From the NCBI GenBank assembly GCA_041736625.1, contig JBGSTG010000057.1, forward strand, positions 5,165-69,164: 64,000 bases of DNA, read 5' to 3'. A program made the position numbers and the translations under genes. Below are positions 8,301 to 16,631 of the stretch, in pieces (within the stretch, counting starts at the first letter, position 1; each line of letters starts with the position of its first letter). The notes under the pieces were generated by a model. It made no database searches, was not told the DNA's origin, and was given only the letters and a program-made list of their open reading frames with translations. This DNA comes from M3007 sp041736625 (GTDB taxonomy: Bacteria > Bacteroidota > Bacteroidia > Chitinophagales > Saprospiraceae).

Positions 8301-9467
8301 ATCCACGTTGATCTCGGCGGTTTCCTCCCCGGTATTCCATCGGTAGTCGGTCAAGGTTGCCGGGCTGTTCACAGACAGGGTGCGCGGCGCCTGCTCGTTG
8401 GCGCATACGGCCGGAATGCCCGCTATGTCTACAGCCGGGGTGGAGCCGGGTTTTACGTCAATAGATTTGGTGGTGGAGCATCCGTTGGTAGCGAGCAGGG
8501 TAAGCGTGTACGTGCCCGCCGCATCGATCTCGGGGTTGGGCACGTTGGGCAAGGTCGGGTTCCAGAGGTAGAGGGGAGTGTTACCTTTGTAATCGACAAA
8601 GATCCGTCCCTTTTTCCCGGGACAGAGGTACTCGGGTCCGGTGAGTTCAAACTCCGGGTTAGGTTTGAAGCCCGGTACATTGAAGGAGCGGGCAGCCGTA
8701 CAACCGTTTTGGTTGGTGATGGTTAGCTGGTAGTTGCCGCTGGCACCCACTATGATCTGGGGTGTCGTCTCACCGGTAGACCAGGCGTACTGGGTGATGG
8801 TCCAGTTGGACTGGGTAGTGGCGCGCAGGTTGAGCAGTTGTCCCTCACAGCGTGGGAGCGTAGAGTCGGAAACGATGGTGGGAAAAAAGGGCGTCACCGT
8901 GAAAAACGTACTGGGCGTAGCCCAGCTGCACCCTTGGGCATTGGTGACGGTTACCGATATGTTGCCTGTCGGCGGGTGGCCGCCACCGTTCACCACTTCA
9001 TAGGTGACCACGGGCTGCGAAGGGGAGCCGTTTGACCACAGGTAGGTAAAAGGTCCGTTGGCTCCGGAATGGCTGGCCGTCACGGTTGTTTGCTGACCTA
9101 GGCAGTAGGGGCCTGCCGGCGAAACGCTCACCGTTACCGGCGTCATGGGGGCATTTACGGTCACCGTGTGCGAAGCGGTGGCGGTGCAGCCCGTGGCGTC
9201 GGTGATGGTCAGGGTAAAGGTGGTCGTCTGGCTGACGAACGCGTGCAGGTTCGGGCTGGTGGAACCCGTTGACCAGGCGTAGGTGACGTTGCCCTGGGTG
9301 TTGACGGGCACAGACGTGAGGCCTACCCCGCCCGAACCGCAACGAAAGGTGGGGCCGGTGATGGTTACCGAACAGTTGGCGTAGGCAAGCGTGCCAACTG
9401 ACGTTCCTAAAAACAAGAGCAGGGTCAACAGGCTGAGCACCCCTTTTTTGTAAAGCATTTGATTCAT
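5370..9467 (-). CDS. Large T9SS-exported multi-repeat adhesin-like protein
   Basis: A protein of 1365 residues, starting at the ATG at 9467, which gives a signal peptide (MNQMLYKKGVLSLLTLLLFL, cleavage near AYA-NC). The body holds about 15 modules of roughly 80 residues, each marked by W(S/N)xG and a closing G-x-Y-x-V-T-V-T-(N/D)-xx-GC pattern with paired cysteines; they look like PKD/Ig-like beta-sandwiches. Near the C terminus follow an HYR-like domain (DAEAPAVACPADQLRCPAD region), a SprB-type repeat (GAIDISVIGANAPYNFVW region) and a typical Por/T9SS sorting domain (LTPNPTVGLLNIRF to KVVKMD). It is probably a surface or secreted adhesin or gliding-associated protein. Upstream in-frame codons (to 10211) overlap icmF antisense and are not believed. 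The gene is monocistronic, with its own terminator. Confidence 0.85.
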   Translation of the reverse strand: MNQMLYKKGVLSLLTLLLFLGTSVGTLAYANCSVTITGPTFRCGSGGVGLTSVPVNTQGNVTYAWSTGSTSPNLHAFVSQTTTFTLTITDATGCTATASHTVTVNAPMTPVTVSVSPAGPYCLGQQTTVTASHSGANGPFTYLWSNGSPSQPVVTYEVVNGGGHPPTGNISVTVTNAQGCSWATPSTFFTVTPFFPTIVSDSTLPRCEGQLLNLRATTQSNWTITQYAWSTGETTPQIIVGASGNYQLTITNQNGCTAARSFNVPGFKPNPEFELTGPEYLCPGKKGRIFVDYKGNTPLYLWNPTLPNVPNPEIDAAGTYTLTLLATNGCSTTKSIDVKPGSTPAVDIAGIPAVCANEQAPRTLSVNSPATLTDYRWNTGEETAEINVDQPGTYAVTVTNNQGCTGVDNQLVIDGSAFSVNISGVSTMCLGDTVPLSVVQSFNQYEWSSGGTTRQINALEPGDYFVTVTNQFGCTGTAKYTVQAKSLGLTLSQSGPICPGDTARLTASGNNIVSYKWSNGENKPQTAVTRPGTYQVTVSDNLGCGAKGIVSVPSKAVDNNKIQMLPYACDGRMTLRIRPDSLSAFAWSTGDTLQNLSVNQSGNYAVRITSKDGCISGDTAALNVPVWQAVAIERQGAFCENNPATPVSLSATPGFARYAWSTGDTLAGISTVQPGAYTVEAWDTLGCVSTATVQLAASSMPDVSLDALPYACDATRTLQVGNDVFAAYTWSNGYQTPSVTVNASGDYSVTVSNTDGCTQTASITVDVPSLPEVAIAGAGALCPGESTVLNATPGFSAYTWSNGEQTENIQVGSAGAYTVVATDNNGCTAEATQTVDVLPLDPIIVRGARNICKGGGTTFTVFGNWTSIRWSTGETGPAIDASVAGVYAVTATNAAGCRAETTVELVVGDTLTPSVTMRPYACDGVLTLDAGMGFASYTWSNGVTTTAQAVTASGTYAVTVSDGKGCTGSAALSVTVPEVRTLAFDAPALLCSGTTAELTAGAGFADYQWSDGVAGPSRTISAGGAYTLTATDANGCTDEQTAVVAESTVAQPVILQVGLCDNRVRIMVDGFYSGYAWPDGSTLPFTEAPNNAEYALTLTNADGCASAFVIPVNMATTDAEAPAVACPADQLRCPADNVVVFDTPQATDNCSVASLTLTQGLPSGSAFPTGVTVNTWTARDAAGNQTECSFVVEVAPDADLVLESLTPDLGGTGAGAIDISVIGANAPYNFVWTAGANVVANTEDVSGLPAGMYTVSVFDNSGCLVATETYEVDLLSRTTYLAEDRQVTLTPNPTVGLLNIRFTEAPRQVYDILLIDALGRTALQQFGNAGQELTLDLGRLPAGAYAVVCLAAGKQMWTSKVVKMD

Positions 9468-9610
9468 AACAATAGTTTTGGTTTGGTTTGACAATATCTG
9501 CCGTTGAAGGTGATGTTTTATACAACCCACCGGCAAAAAAGTAGTTCGGGCCATTTTGATGGTAACCGTATCAAATGCCGGAATTAGGCAAATGTTGGGG
9601 CCATTCGCCC

Positions 9611-9618
9611 TACCTTTG
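9611..9618 (+). promoter_or_regulatory. Putative -7 box of icmF (TACCTTTG)
   Basis: An exact match to the Bacteroidota TAnnTTTG -7 element, 27 bases before the icmF start codon. No clear -33 TTTG was found at ideal spacing. Confidence 0.55.
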
Positions 9619-9644
9619 TACCCGTCACCCGACACCACCACACC

Positions 9645-12600
9645 ATGCAACAACAACCGCCCTACCAACCCAGCCATAAGATCCGCCTCGTGACCGCCGC
9701 CAGCCTGTTCGACGGGCACGACGCCGCCATCAACATCATGCGTCGCATCCTGCAGGCCACCGGTGCCGAGATCATCCATCTGGGTCACAACCGCAGCGTA
9801 CAGGAGATTGTCGACTGCGCCATTCAGGAAGACGTGCAGGGCATCGCGATCACCTCCTACCAGGGCGGCCACACCGAATTTTTCAAATACATGTACGACC
9901 TGCTGCGCGAGCGCGGCGCCGGGCACATCAAACTCTTCGGCGGCGGCGGCGGAACCATCCTGCCTGCCGAGATCGAGGAGCTGCACGCCTACGGCATCAA
10001 CCGGATTTACCACCCCGACGATGGCCGCCGCATGGGCCTGCAGGGCATGATCAATGATCTGCTCCAGCAGTGCGACTTTCCGGTCGGCGAGGTCCTCACC
10101 GACGAGCTCACCCGGCTCGCCGCCCCTGACCAATTCACACGCAACCGCGCCATCGCCCGCCTCATTTCCATTGCGGAGAACAACCCCGGGCTGTTTGAGC
10201 AGGATGTTCACCCCCGGCTGTCGGATGTCGGTGGCCGGCCATTGGCGCCCCCCGTCCTCGGCATTACCGGTACCGGAGGCTCCGGAAAATCCTCCATGGT
10301 CGACGAACTGGTGCGCCGTTTCCTGTACGACTTCCCCGACAAAACCGTGGGCATCATCTCCGTCGACCCGTCCAAGCGAAAAACCGGCGGCGCCCTGCTA
10401 GGCGACCGCATCCGCATGAACAGCATCCACAACCCGCGCGTGTTCATGCGCTCACTGGCCACCCGCCAGAGCAACCTGGCGTTGTCCAAATACGTACAAT
10501 CGGCGGTTGACGTGCTCAAAGCCGCCCAATTCGACCTCATCCTGTTGGAAACCAGCGGCATCGGTCAGAGCGACACCGAGATCGTAGACCACAGCAACGC
10601 CAGCCTGTACGTGATGACACCCGAGTTCGGCGCCGCCTCCCAGCTCGAAAAGATCGATATGCTGGACTTCGCCGACGTGATCGCCATCAACAAATTCGAC
10701 AAACGCGGCGCCCTCGACGCCCTGCGCGACGTGCGCAAGCAGGTGCAGCGCAACCGCAACGCCTGGGAAACGCCCGTAGACGAGATGCCCGTGTTCGGCT
10801 GCATCGCCAGCCAGTTCAACGACCCCGGCGTCAACCAGCTATACCGCCGCATCATCGACCTGCTCGACGAGCGCTGCGGCACCGCCTTCCGCTCTCAGTT
10901 CCAGGCCGGCAACGAACTGTCCGAAAAAATTTACATTATCCCCCCCGCCCGCGTACGCTACCTCAGCGAGATCAGCGAGAACAACCGCAAATACGACCAC
11001 TGGGTGCTCAAGCAGGTGGCGCTTGCCCGAAAACTCTTCGGCCTGAAAACCACTATCGACACCCTGAAGTCCGGCGACACCCAAAAGGAACTCATCGACA
11101 CCCTCCAGCAACGCTTCGACGACCTGTACAAAGACCTCGCCGGCGAATGCCAGCGCATCCTCGAAGGGTGGGAAGAGAAAAAAAGCCGCTATACAGCCGA
11201 CGAGTACGTGTACCAGGTGCGTGGCAAGGACATCCGCGTGCAGACGCACACCCTTAGCCTGAGCCATACGCGCATTCCGAGGGTGAGCCTGCCCAAGTAC
11301 CACGACTGGGGTGAGATCCTGCACTGGTGCCTGCAGGAAAACGTGCCGGGCGAGTTCCCGTACACCGCCGGCGTGTTCCCCTTCAAACGCCAGGGTGAAG
11401 ACCCTACGCGCATGTTCGCCGGCGAGGGTGGCCCCGAACGCACCAACCGCCGCTTCCACTACGTGAGCCTGGGCATGCCGGCCAACCGCCTGTCCACCGC
11501 CTTCGACTCCGTAACACTGTACGGCGAAGACCCCGACTACCGGCCCGACATCTACGGCAAGATCGGCAACTCCGGCGTGTCCGTGTGCTGCCTGGATGAC
11601 GCCAAAAAGCTGTACTCCGGCTTCGACCTCTGCGACCCGAAAACCTCGGTGTCCATGACCATCAACGGGCCCGCGGCCACCATCGCGGCCTTTTTCATGA
11701 ACGCCGCCATCGACCAGCAGTGCGAGCTGTACATCCGCCAACACCGGCTCGAACACCTCGTGGAGGCCAAACTCAAAGAGAAATACGACGACCGCGGCCT
11801 CGAACGACCCCAATACCGCGGCGAGCTGCCCGAGGGCAACGACGGCCTGGGCCTGCTGCTCCTGGGCATCACCGGCGACGAGGTGCTCGAGCCCCACGTG
11901 TACGCCCCGATCAAAGCCAAAGCCCTGTCGGCCGTGCGCGGCACCGTGCAGGCCGACATCCTCAAGGAAGACCAGGCGCAGAACACCTGCATCTTCAGCA
12001 CCGAGTTCAGCCTGCGCCTCATGGGCGACGTGCAGCAGTACTTCATCGACCAGCAGGTGCGCAACTTCTACTCGGTGTCCATCTCCGGATACCACATCGC
12101 CGAAGCGGGGGCCAACCCCATCTCCCAGCTCGCCTTTACGCTGGCCAACGGCTTCACCTTTGTGGAGTACTACCGCAGCCGGGGCATGAACGTAGACGAT
12201 TTCGCGCCCAACCTGTCCTTCTTCTTCTCCAACGGCGTCGATCCGGAGTACGCCGTCATCGGCCGGGTGGCACGCCGCCTGTGGGCCAAAGCCATGAAAG
12301 GACTGTACGACGCCAACGAGCGCAGCCAGATGCTCAAGTACCACATCCAGACCTCCGGCCGGTCCCTGCACGCGCAGGAGATCGCGTTCAACGACATTCG
12401 GACGACCCTCCAGGCGCTCTACGCCATTTACGACAACTGCAACTCCCTGCACACCAACGCCTACGACGAGGCCATCACCACGCCCACCGAGGAGTCGGTA
12501 CGCCGCGCCATGGCCATCCAGCTCATCATCAACCACGAGCTGGGGCTGGCCAAAAACGAAAACCCGCTCCAGGGCGCCTTCATCATCGAGGAACTCACCG

Positions 12601-13037
12601 ACCTGGTGGAAGAGGCCGTACTCGCCGAGTTCGACCGCATCACCGAACGCGGAGGCGTGCTGGGCGCCATGGAAACCATGTACCAGCGCGGCAAAATCCA
12701 GGAAGAGAGCCTGTACTACGAAACCCTCAAGCACACGGGCGAACTGCCGCTTATCGGGGTGAACACCTTCCTGAGCAAAGAAGGATCGCCGACCATCGTT
12801 CCGGGCGAGGTGATCCGCGCTACCGAGCAGGAAAAGGAAGAACAAATCCAGACCCTGCGCATTCTCCACGAGGCAAACACCCAAAAAGGCACGTCGGCCC
12901 TGCGCAAACTACAGGCCACGGCGGTGCACAACGGGAACATCTTCGCCGAACTGATGGAGGCCGTGAAGTGCTGTTCCCTGGGCCAAATTTCCCACGCGCT
13001 GTATGAGGTGGGCGGGCAGTACCGGCGGAATATGTAA
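9645..13037 (+). CDS. icmF: Fused isobutyryl-CoA mutase (B12-dependent, with G-protein chaperone)
   Basis: A protein of 1130 residues with the full IcmF layout. The N-terminal B12-binding domain carries FDGHDAAIN (H25, lower axial ligand). The MeaB-like G domain has Walker A GTGGSGKSS near residue 208 and NKFD near 348. A C-terminal TIM-barrel mutase begins around 550. The active-site stretch reads PTRMFAGEGG, with Phe where methylmalonyl-CoA mutase has Tyr, which fits the isobutyryl/n-butyryl substrate class. It interconverts isobutyryl-CoA and n-butyryl-CoA using adenosylcobalamin; the G domain gates cofactor loading. Some IcmF proteins also act on pivalyl- or isovaleryl-CoA, and specificity cannot be fixed here. 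It ends 13 bases from the convergent phosphatase gene. Confidence 0.95.
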   Translation: MQQQPPYQPSHKIRLVTAASLFDGHDAAINIMRRILQATGAEIIHLGHNRSVQEIVDCAIQEDVQGIAITSYQGGHTEFFKYMYDLLRERGAGHIKLFGGGGGTILPAEIEELHAYGINRIYHPDDGRRMGLQGMINDLLQQCDFPVGEVLTDELTRLAAPDQFTRNRAIARLISIAENNPGLFEQDVHPRLSDVGGRPLAPPVLGITGTGGSGKSSMVDELVRRFLYDFPDKTVGIISVDPSKRKTGGALLGDRIRMNSIHNPRVFMRSLATRQSNLALSKYVQSAVDVLKAAQFDLILLETSGIGQSDTEIVDHSNASLYVMTPEFGAASQLEKIDMLDFADVIAINKFDKRGALDALRDVRKQVQRNRNAWETPVDEMPVFGCIASQFNDPGVNQLYRRIIDLLDERCGTAFRSQFQAGNELSEKIYIIPPARVRYLSEISENNRKYDHWVLKQVALARKLFGLKTTIDTLKSGDTQKELIDTLQQRFDDLYKDLAGECQRILEGWEEKKSRYTADEYVYQVRGKDIRVQTHTLSLSHTRIPRVSLPKYHDWGEILHWCLQENVPGEFPYTAGVFPFKRQGEDPTRMFAGEGGPERTNRRFHYVSLGMPANRLSTAFDSVTLYGEDPDYRPDIYGKIGNSGVSVCCLDDAKKLYSGFDLCDPKTSVSMTINGPAATIAAFFMNAAIDQQCELYIRQHRLEHLVEAKLKEKYDDRGLERPQYRGELPEGNDGLGLLLLGITGDEVLEPHVYAPIKAKALSAVRGTVQADILKEDQAQNTCIFSTEFSLRLMGDVQQYFIDQQVRNFYSVSISGYHIAEAGANPISQLAFTLANGFTFVEYYRSRGMNVDDFAPNLSFFFSNGVDPEYAVIGRVARRLWAKAMKGLYDANERSQMLKYHIQTSGRSLHAQEIAFNDIRTTLQALYAIYDNCNSLHTNAYDEAITTPTEESVRRAMAIQLIINHELGLAKNENPLQGAFIIEELTDLVEEAVLAEFDRITERGGVLGAMETMYQRGKIQEESLYYETLKHTGELPLIGVNTFLSKEGSPTIVPGEVIRATEQEKEEQIQTLRILHEANTQKGTSALRKLQATAVHNGNIFAELMEAVKCCSLGQISHALYEVGGQYRRNM

Positions 13038-13050
13038 TTGACCGCAAGTT

Positions 13051-15783
13051 TTACTGCCGCTGAACCACCATCTTCAGCGTGTACAATTTCCGCGAATATA
13101 CCTTGACGACATAGGTGCCCTGGGGCAACTGCTGGTTCAGGAGGGTAAACTGCTGGTTTCCGGCGTTTGTGGTGGAGCGGTAGAGCAGGCGCCCGTCCTG
13201 GCTCAACACTTCCACCTTGTCGATTGGGTAGGCGGACTCCACAATACTGTAATCGCCCGCCGGGTTGGGGAACAGGCGGACGCCTTCGTTTGAACTGATG
13301 GCGCTGCCGGTGCTGGAGGAGGGATCGGCCATCGTGAAATAGCTGCGGTTCGACACCTCGTTGTAGGAGTCGTTGGTAAACAGCACGATGAAGTAGTTGC
13401 CGGGCGTGGCGGGCACCAGGGTATCCTTCAGGGTGATGGAGCCCTCCGGCTGTCCGCCGATGTAGGTGTATTGATCCAGCACGTCTATGTTCGGGTCTTT
13501 CCAGGCCTGGTACACGCCGAGCCAGTCTTTGGGAATACCGGGCCCGTCGGTCCACGTAGCCACGATGTACTCGCCCAGGTTGTAAATGCTTTTATCGATG
13601 ACAAGCTGTGAAATGGTGTCGCCCACGGAGAAAAAGATGCGCTCTCCTGCTTCCGTGTACTGATCCTGAAGGAAATACACCCCGAAATAATAACCCTTCG
13701 GCAAGTTGGTAAAGGTGCGCGTACCGGTTGAATCGGACGTGTAGGACCATTGTACGGAACCGACCACGCCCGGGGTCATGCCGACCTTGTACAGACCGAT
13801 CCAGTCGTTGGCGAGGGCGGGTGCGTTTTCATAGGTGATCACCACGGGTTCTCCCTCGGCGTACGCTGCTTTGTCGCTGTGCAGCACGGGGATGTCGCCG
13901 TAGTAGAAAGGCACGCGGTCTGCGATTTCCGTGTAGCTGTCGTTGGTGAAAAAGGCCGCAAAGTACTCGCCCGACTCGGTCAGGGCAAACTGGAGGACGC
14001 CGCTCGACCCGCTGACATAGCTCCAGGCGGTGGAGGCTACCGGTCCCGGCGTTTGGCCTTTTTTGTACAGGCCTACCCAGTCGGCTGACAGGCCGGGGCC
14101 GTTGGCGTAGGTTACGGTGATGGTTTCTCCGGTGGCGTATTGCGCTTTATCGAGCGTGATCCTGGGAAAGCCCTGTACGCTGTTGACGACCACAAACGAA
14201 TCGGGCGCCGACCAACCCGACCATTCCAGGTTGCGGTCGCGGTGGCGAACGCGTACGTAGTGTTTGCCGTTGGGCAGGGCGCCGGCGGGCACGGTGTATT
14301 CCAGGATGTTGAGACCCAGGTTGATGTCTTTAGTCGTATCGGGGGCGCCCGCCGAACCGAAGTAATTTTCGAAGTCGCGCAATTTATCCAGCACCGGCGC
14401 AGCAAAGTCCGGCGAAGCCGCAATCTGGAACTGCGTGCTGTTCAGCAGTTCTCCCTCTGGAGAAGAAAAGGCGGAGGAAACAGCAGGGAAGGGCAGCTCG
14501 ACGGTATCGGCGGCGACGTTTGCCTCCGGTGTTTCCGGCATTTCCTGACCGAAGGTGCGGTGAAACGAGTCGATCAGGCGGTTGTCGTGCCAGCGGTAGA
14601 TGCTGCCCACAGAATACGTTTGCACGTCGACGCGCCGGCGCTGGAGATCGAAATCCACGATCTGGTAGGGCCAGTTGGAGAGGGTTTTTTGCACGTCGTC
14701 AAAGTCCGTTTCCGTGCTCATGCCCCAGTATTGATCCCAGGCGGTACCTCCTGAAATAATGTGGTAATTGGGCGTTTCCTTGAGCTGTCCGCGCGCGTAC
14801 AGGTGGTGGTGCGCCCCCACGTGCATGAAGAATTTCGGAGAGGCACTCAGGAATGGCACGGCTGTGTTGCGGATCCAGGGAGAAATATCACCCACATACT
14901 GCTCCGCCTGGTAGGGACGGTGGCCGAACGACATAATCCACTGGACCGACGGATCGTTATTGGCCTTGTTGACCACCTGTTGCAACCAGGTGTACTGGGC
15001 CAGGCCGGCGGCGCCACTGGTGGCTTCGGTGTTCAAGTTGATGATAATCACCGGGCCCACCTGAAAAGCGTAGTAACGCTCGGTATTGGAAGGAACATCG
15101 GCGTACTGGATTTGATCGTAGAAAAAGTGATTCTCATAGGCGCCGAGTTGCAGGGTGCCATAGGTTTCGTGGTTGCCGATGATGGTGCTGATGGGCAGTA
15201 GGCCGGACAGGTAGCGGCACTTCGAGAAGTGTACATTTTCGTAGTGGTCGAGGGTACCCACGTCTACCTGGTCGCCCACCATGAGGATCATGCTCACCGA
15301 GTCGTTGAAATGAGGGCCGTATAACGCCTCGCATTGCCGTTTGGCGTACACCACCAGGGAGTCGAACCGGGGTTGGGCCTTGATCTGGTTGTCGCCCATA
15401 ATCAGGAAGCGCACGTGCCCGTCCGGCGTCATCGGTTGGCCGGGCAGGGGCAGGGTGCGGAAATGTTGAACGTCCGACACCAGGCTGCCCGTTTTAATCC
15501 GGTAGAAGTACTTGCTGTTGGGCTGGAGGCCGGTAAGCTGTACGCTGTGGTAGTAGTAATTATTGGGGTAGCCCGCATCACTGAAAATCTGGGTGCCGCC
15601 GGTGGCGGTGGCGCCCAGACTGCCGGCCGATGTGCCGTACTCGACAACCGACTCTGTATTGGACGATGTCTTCCAGGTGATCCAGATGGAATTCGGGGTT
15701 ACGCCCTGCAGGTATGGGGAGAGTGTTTGCGCGTTCAGCAAGGTGCTGAACGCGCACAACAAGATGACAACCAGTTTTTTCAT
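13051..15783 (-). CDS. Purple-acid-phosphatase-like metallophosphoesterase, T9SS-exported
   Basis: A protein of 910 residues with signal peptide MKKLVVILLCAFSTLLNAQ. An N-terminal fibronectin-III-like domain (about 20-115) precedes a calcineurin-like phosphoesterase core with metal-ligand motifs GDNQ, GDQVD, GNHE, GHRPYQ and GAHHHLY, the order seen in purple acid phosphatase-type enzymes. A beta-rich linker is followed by three tandem modules of about 95 residues, each with a DW(V/I/L)G(L/V)Y core, resembling SKICH-like or lectin-like beta-sandwiches. The end is a T9SS sorting domain (RLFPNPAGDYSIVES onward). It is probably secreted or surface-anchored and may release phosphate from organic esters; the substrate is unknown. 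A -7 box lies just upstream. Confidence 0.85.
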   Translation of the reverse strand: MKKLVVILLCAFSTLLNAQTLSPYLQGVTPNSIWITWKTSSNTESVVEYGTSAGSLGATATGGTQIFSDAGYPNNYYYHSVQLTGLQPNSKYFYRIKTGSLVSDVQHFRTLPLPGQPMTPDGHVRFLIMGDNQIKAQPRFDSLVVYAKRQCEALYGPHFNDSVSMILMVGDQVDVGTLDHYENVHFSKCRYLSGLLPISTIIGNHETYGTLQLGAYENHFFYDQIQYADVPSNTERYYAFQVGPVIIINLNTEATSGAAGLAQYTWLQQVVNKANNDPSVQWIMSFGHRPYQAEQYVGDISPWIRNTAVPFLSASPKFFMHVGAHHHLYARGQLKETPNYHIISGGTAWDQYWGMSTETDFDDVQKTLSNWPYQIVDFDLQRRRVDVQTYSVGSIYRWHDNRLIDSFHRTFGQEMPETPEANVAADTVELPFPAVSSAFSSPEGELLNSTQFQIAASPDFAAPVLDKLRDFENYFGSAGAPDTTKDINLGLNILEYTVPAGALPNGKHYVRVRHRDRNLEWSGWSAPDSFVVVNSVQGFPRITLDKAQYATGETITVTYANGPGLSADWVGLYKKGQTPGPVASTAWSYVSGSSGVLQFALTESGEYFAAFFTNDSYTEIADRVPFYYGDIPVLHSDKAAYAEGEPVVITYENAPALANDWIGLYKVGMTPGVVGSVQWSYTSDSTGTRTFTNLPKGYYFGVYFLQDQYTEAGERIFFSVGDTISQLVIDKSIYNLGEYIVATWTDGPGIPKDWLGVYQAWKDPNIDVLDQYTYIGGQPEGSITLKDTLVPATPGNYFIVLFTNDSYNEVSNRSYFTMADPSSSTGSAISSNEGVRLFPNPAGDYSIVESAYPIDKVEVLSQDGRLLYRSTTNAGNQQFTLLNQQLPQGTYVVKVYSRKLYTLKMVVQRQ

Positions 15784-15803
15784 AAGGGAGGATTTTAGTT
15801 TCC

Positions 15804-15811
15804 CAAAAGTA
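15804..15811 (-). promoter_or_regulatory. Putative -7 box of the exported phosphatase (TACTTTTG)
   Basis: On the minus strand the sequence reads TACTTTTG, an exact TAnnTTTG match, 20 bases upstream of the start codon at 15783. Confidence 0.5.
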
Positions 15812-15851
15812 AACCGGCAGTGTTAAAAGAATATTACGAATCCGTTAAGCA

Positions 15852-16616
15852 TCAGACTCCCTTGCGCAGCGCCTCCGCGTACGCCACAGGCAATCCGCTT
15901 TCCTCCACCGCCCGGGCGGCTCGCTCCACGTCGTATGCAAAACGCACAAACTCGACGCGCACGCTGTCGGCAGCGCCGGCGGACGCGTCCTCGTTGAGGT
16001 GCAGCATGGCGTATCCGCCCTGTGGATTGCCGTCCTTGGGCTTGCCCACCGAACCGATGTTGACGGCGTGGTAAAAACGGCCGTCGTCTTCCAGGATGCG
16101 GTGGTAGGGCTTGTGCGTGTGGCCGAAGCACAGCACGTCGGCGCCGGCGTCGCGGACGATGCGCAGCAGGCTTTTTTCCTCCCGGTCTTCAAACAGGTAC
16201 TCGTTGATCTTGCGCGGGCTGCCGTGCACAAGCATGACGGTGAGGGGATCCCGGTCGCTCATGTCGAACTCGAGTCGGAAATGCCGGGGCAGGGTGCGCA
16301 GGTAGTGGCGCTCTTCGGGCTCCACCCAGCGGTTGGTGTTGGCGATGCTTACCGCTCCGTTGGCGCGCTCCTCATCGGTTTTGTAAGCGCAGCCGCAGTC
16401 GTCGCTGCTGCGCCCAATGCCGTAGTCGTAATTGCCGGCGATGGTGGGGATGCCGCGCCTGCGGATCGAGCGAATCACCTCGTTGGGCCAGATGTTGTAC
16501 CCCACGAGGTCGCCGAGGCAAAAGACCGCGTCGGCGCCACGCGTGTCCAGGTCGGCAAAAAACGCCTCTAACGCCGGCAGGTTGGCGTGGATGTCGGAAA
16601 AAAGAGCAATTTTCAT
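15852..16616 (-). CDS. Cytoplasmic metallophosphoesterase (YfcE/MJ0936-like) in the ars operon
   Basis: A 254-residue calcineurin-like phosphoesterase with all five blocks: SDIHAN near the N terminus, GDLVGY, GNYD, HGSP and GHTH, plus NIGSVGKP. There is no signal peptide, so it acts in the cytoplasm. Related proteins hydrolyse phosphodiesters or phosphomonoesters; the substrate here is unknown. Its start lies 15 bases after the acr3 stop on the same strand, making it the last gene of the arsenic operon. A role in arsenic or phosphate handling is inferred only from that position. Confidence 0.85.
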   Translation of the reverse strand: MKIALFSDIHANLPALEAFFADLDTRGADAVFCLGDLVGYNIWPNEVIRSIRRRGIPTIAGNYDYGIGRSSDDCGCAYKTDEERANGAVSIANTNRWVEPEERHYLRTLPRHFRLEFDMSDRDPLTVMLVHGSPRKINEYLFEDREEKSLLRIVRDAGADVLCFGHTHKPYHRILEDDGRFYHAVNIGSVGKPKDGNPQGGYAMLHLNEDASAGAADSVRVEFVRFAYDVERAARAVEESGLPVAYAEALRKGV

Positions 16617-16631
16617 GTTGTAAGGTTGGGT

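Noticed and set aside
9468..10211. N-terminal extension of the adhesin frame
   Set aside because: It runs antisense through the start of icmF, whereas the ATG at 9467 gives a clean signal peptide.
10839..12884. Long minus-strand open frame inside icmF
   Set aside because: Antisense shadow of a conserved enzyme gene; the translation shows no domain and has shadow-like Val/Gly/His bias.
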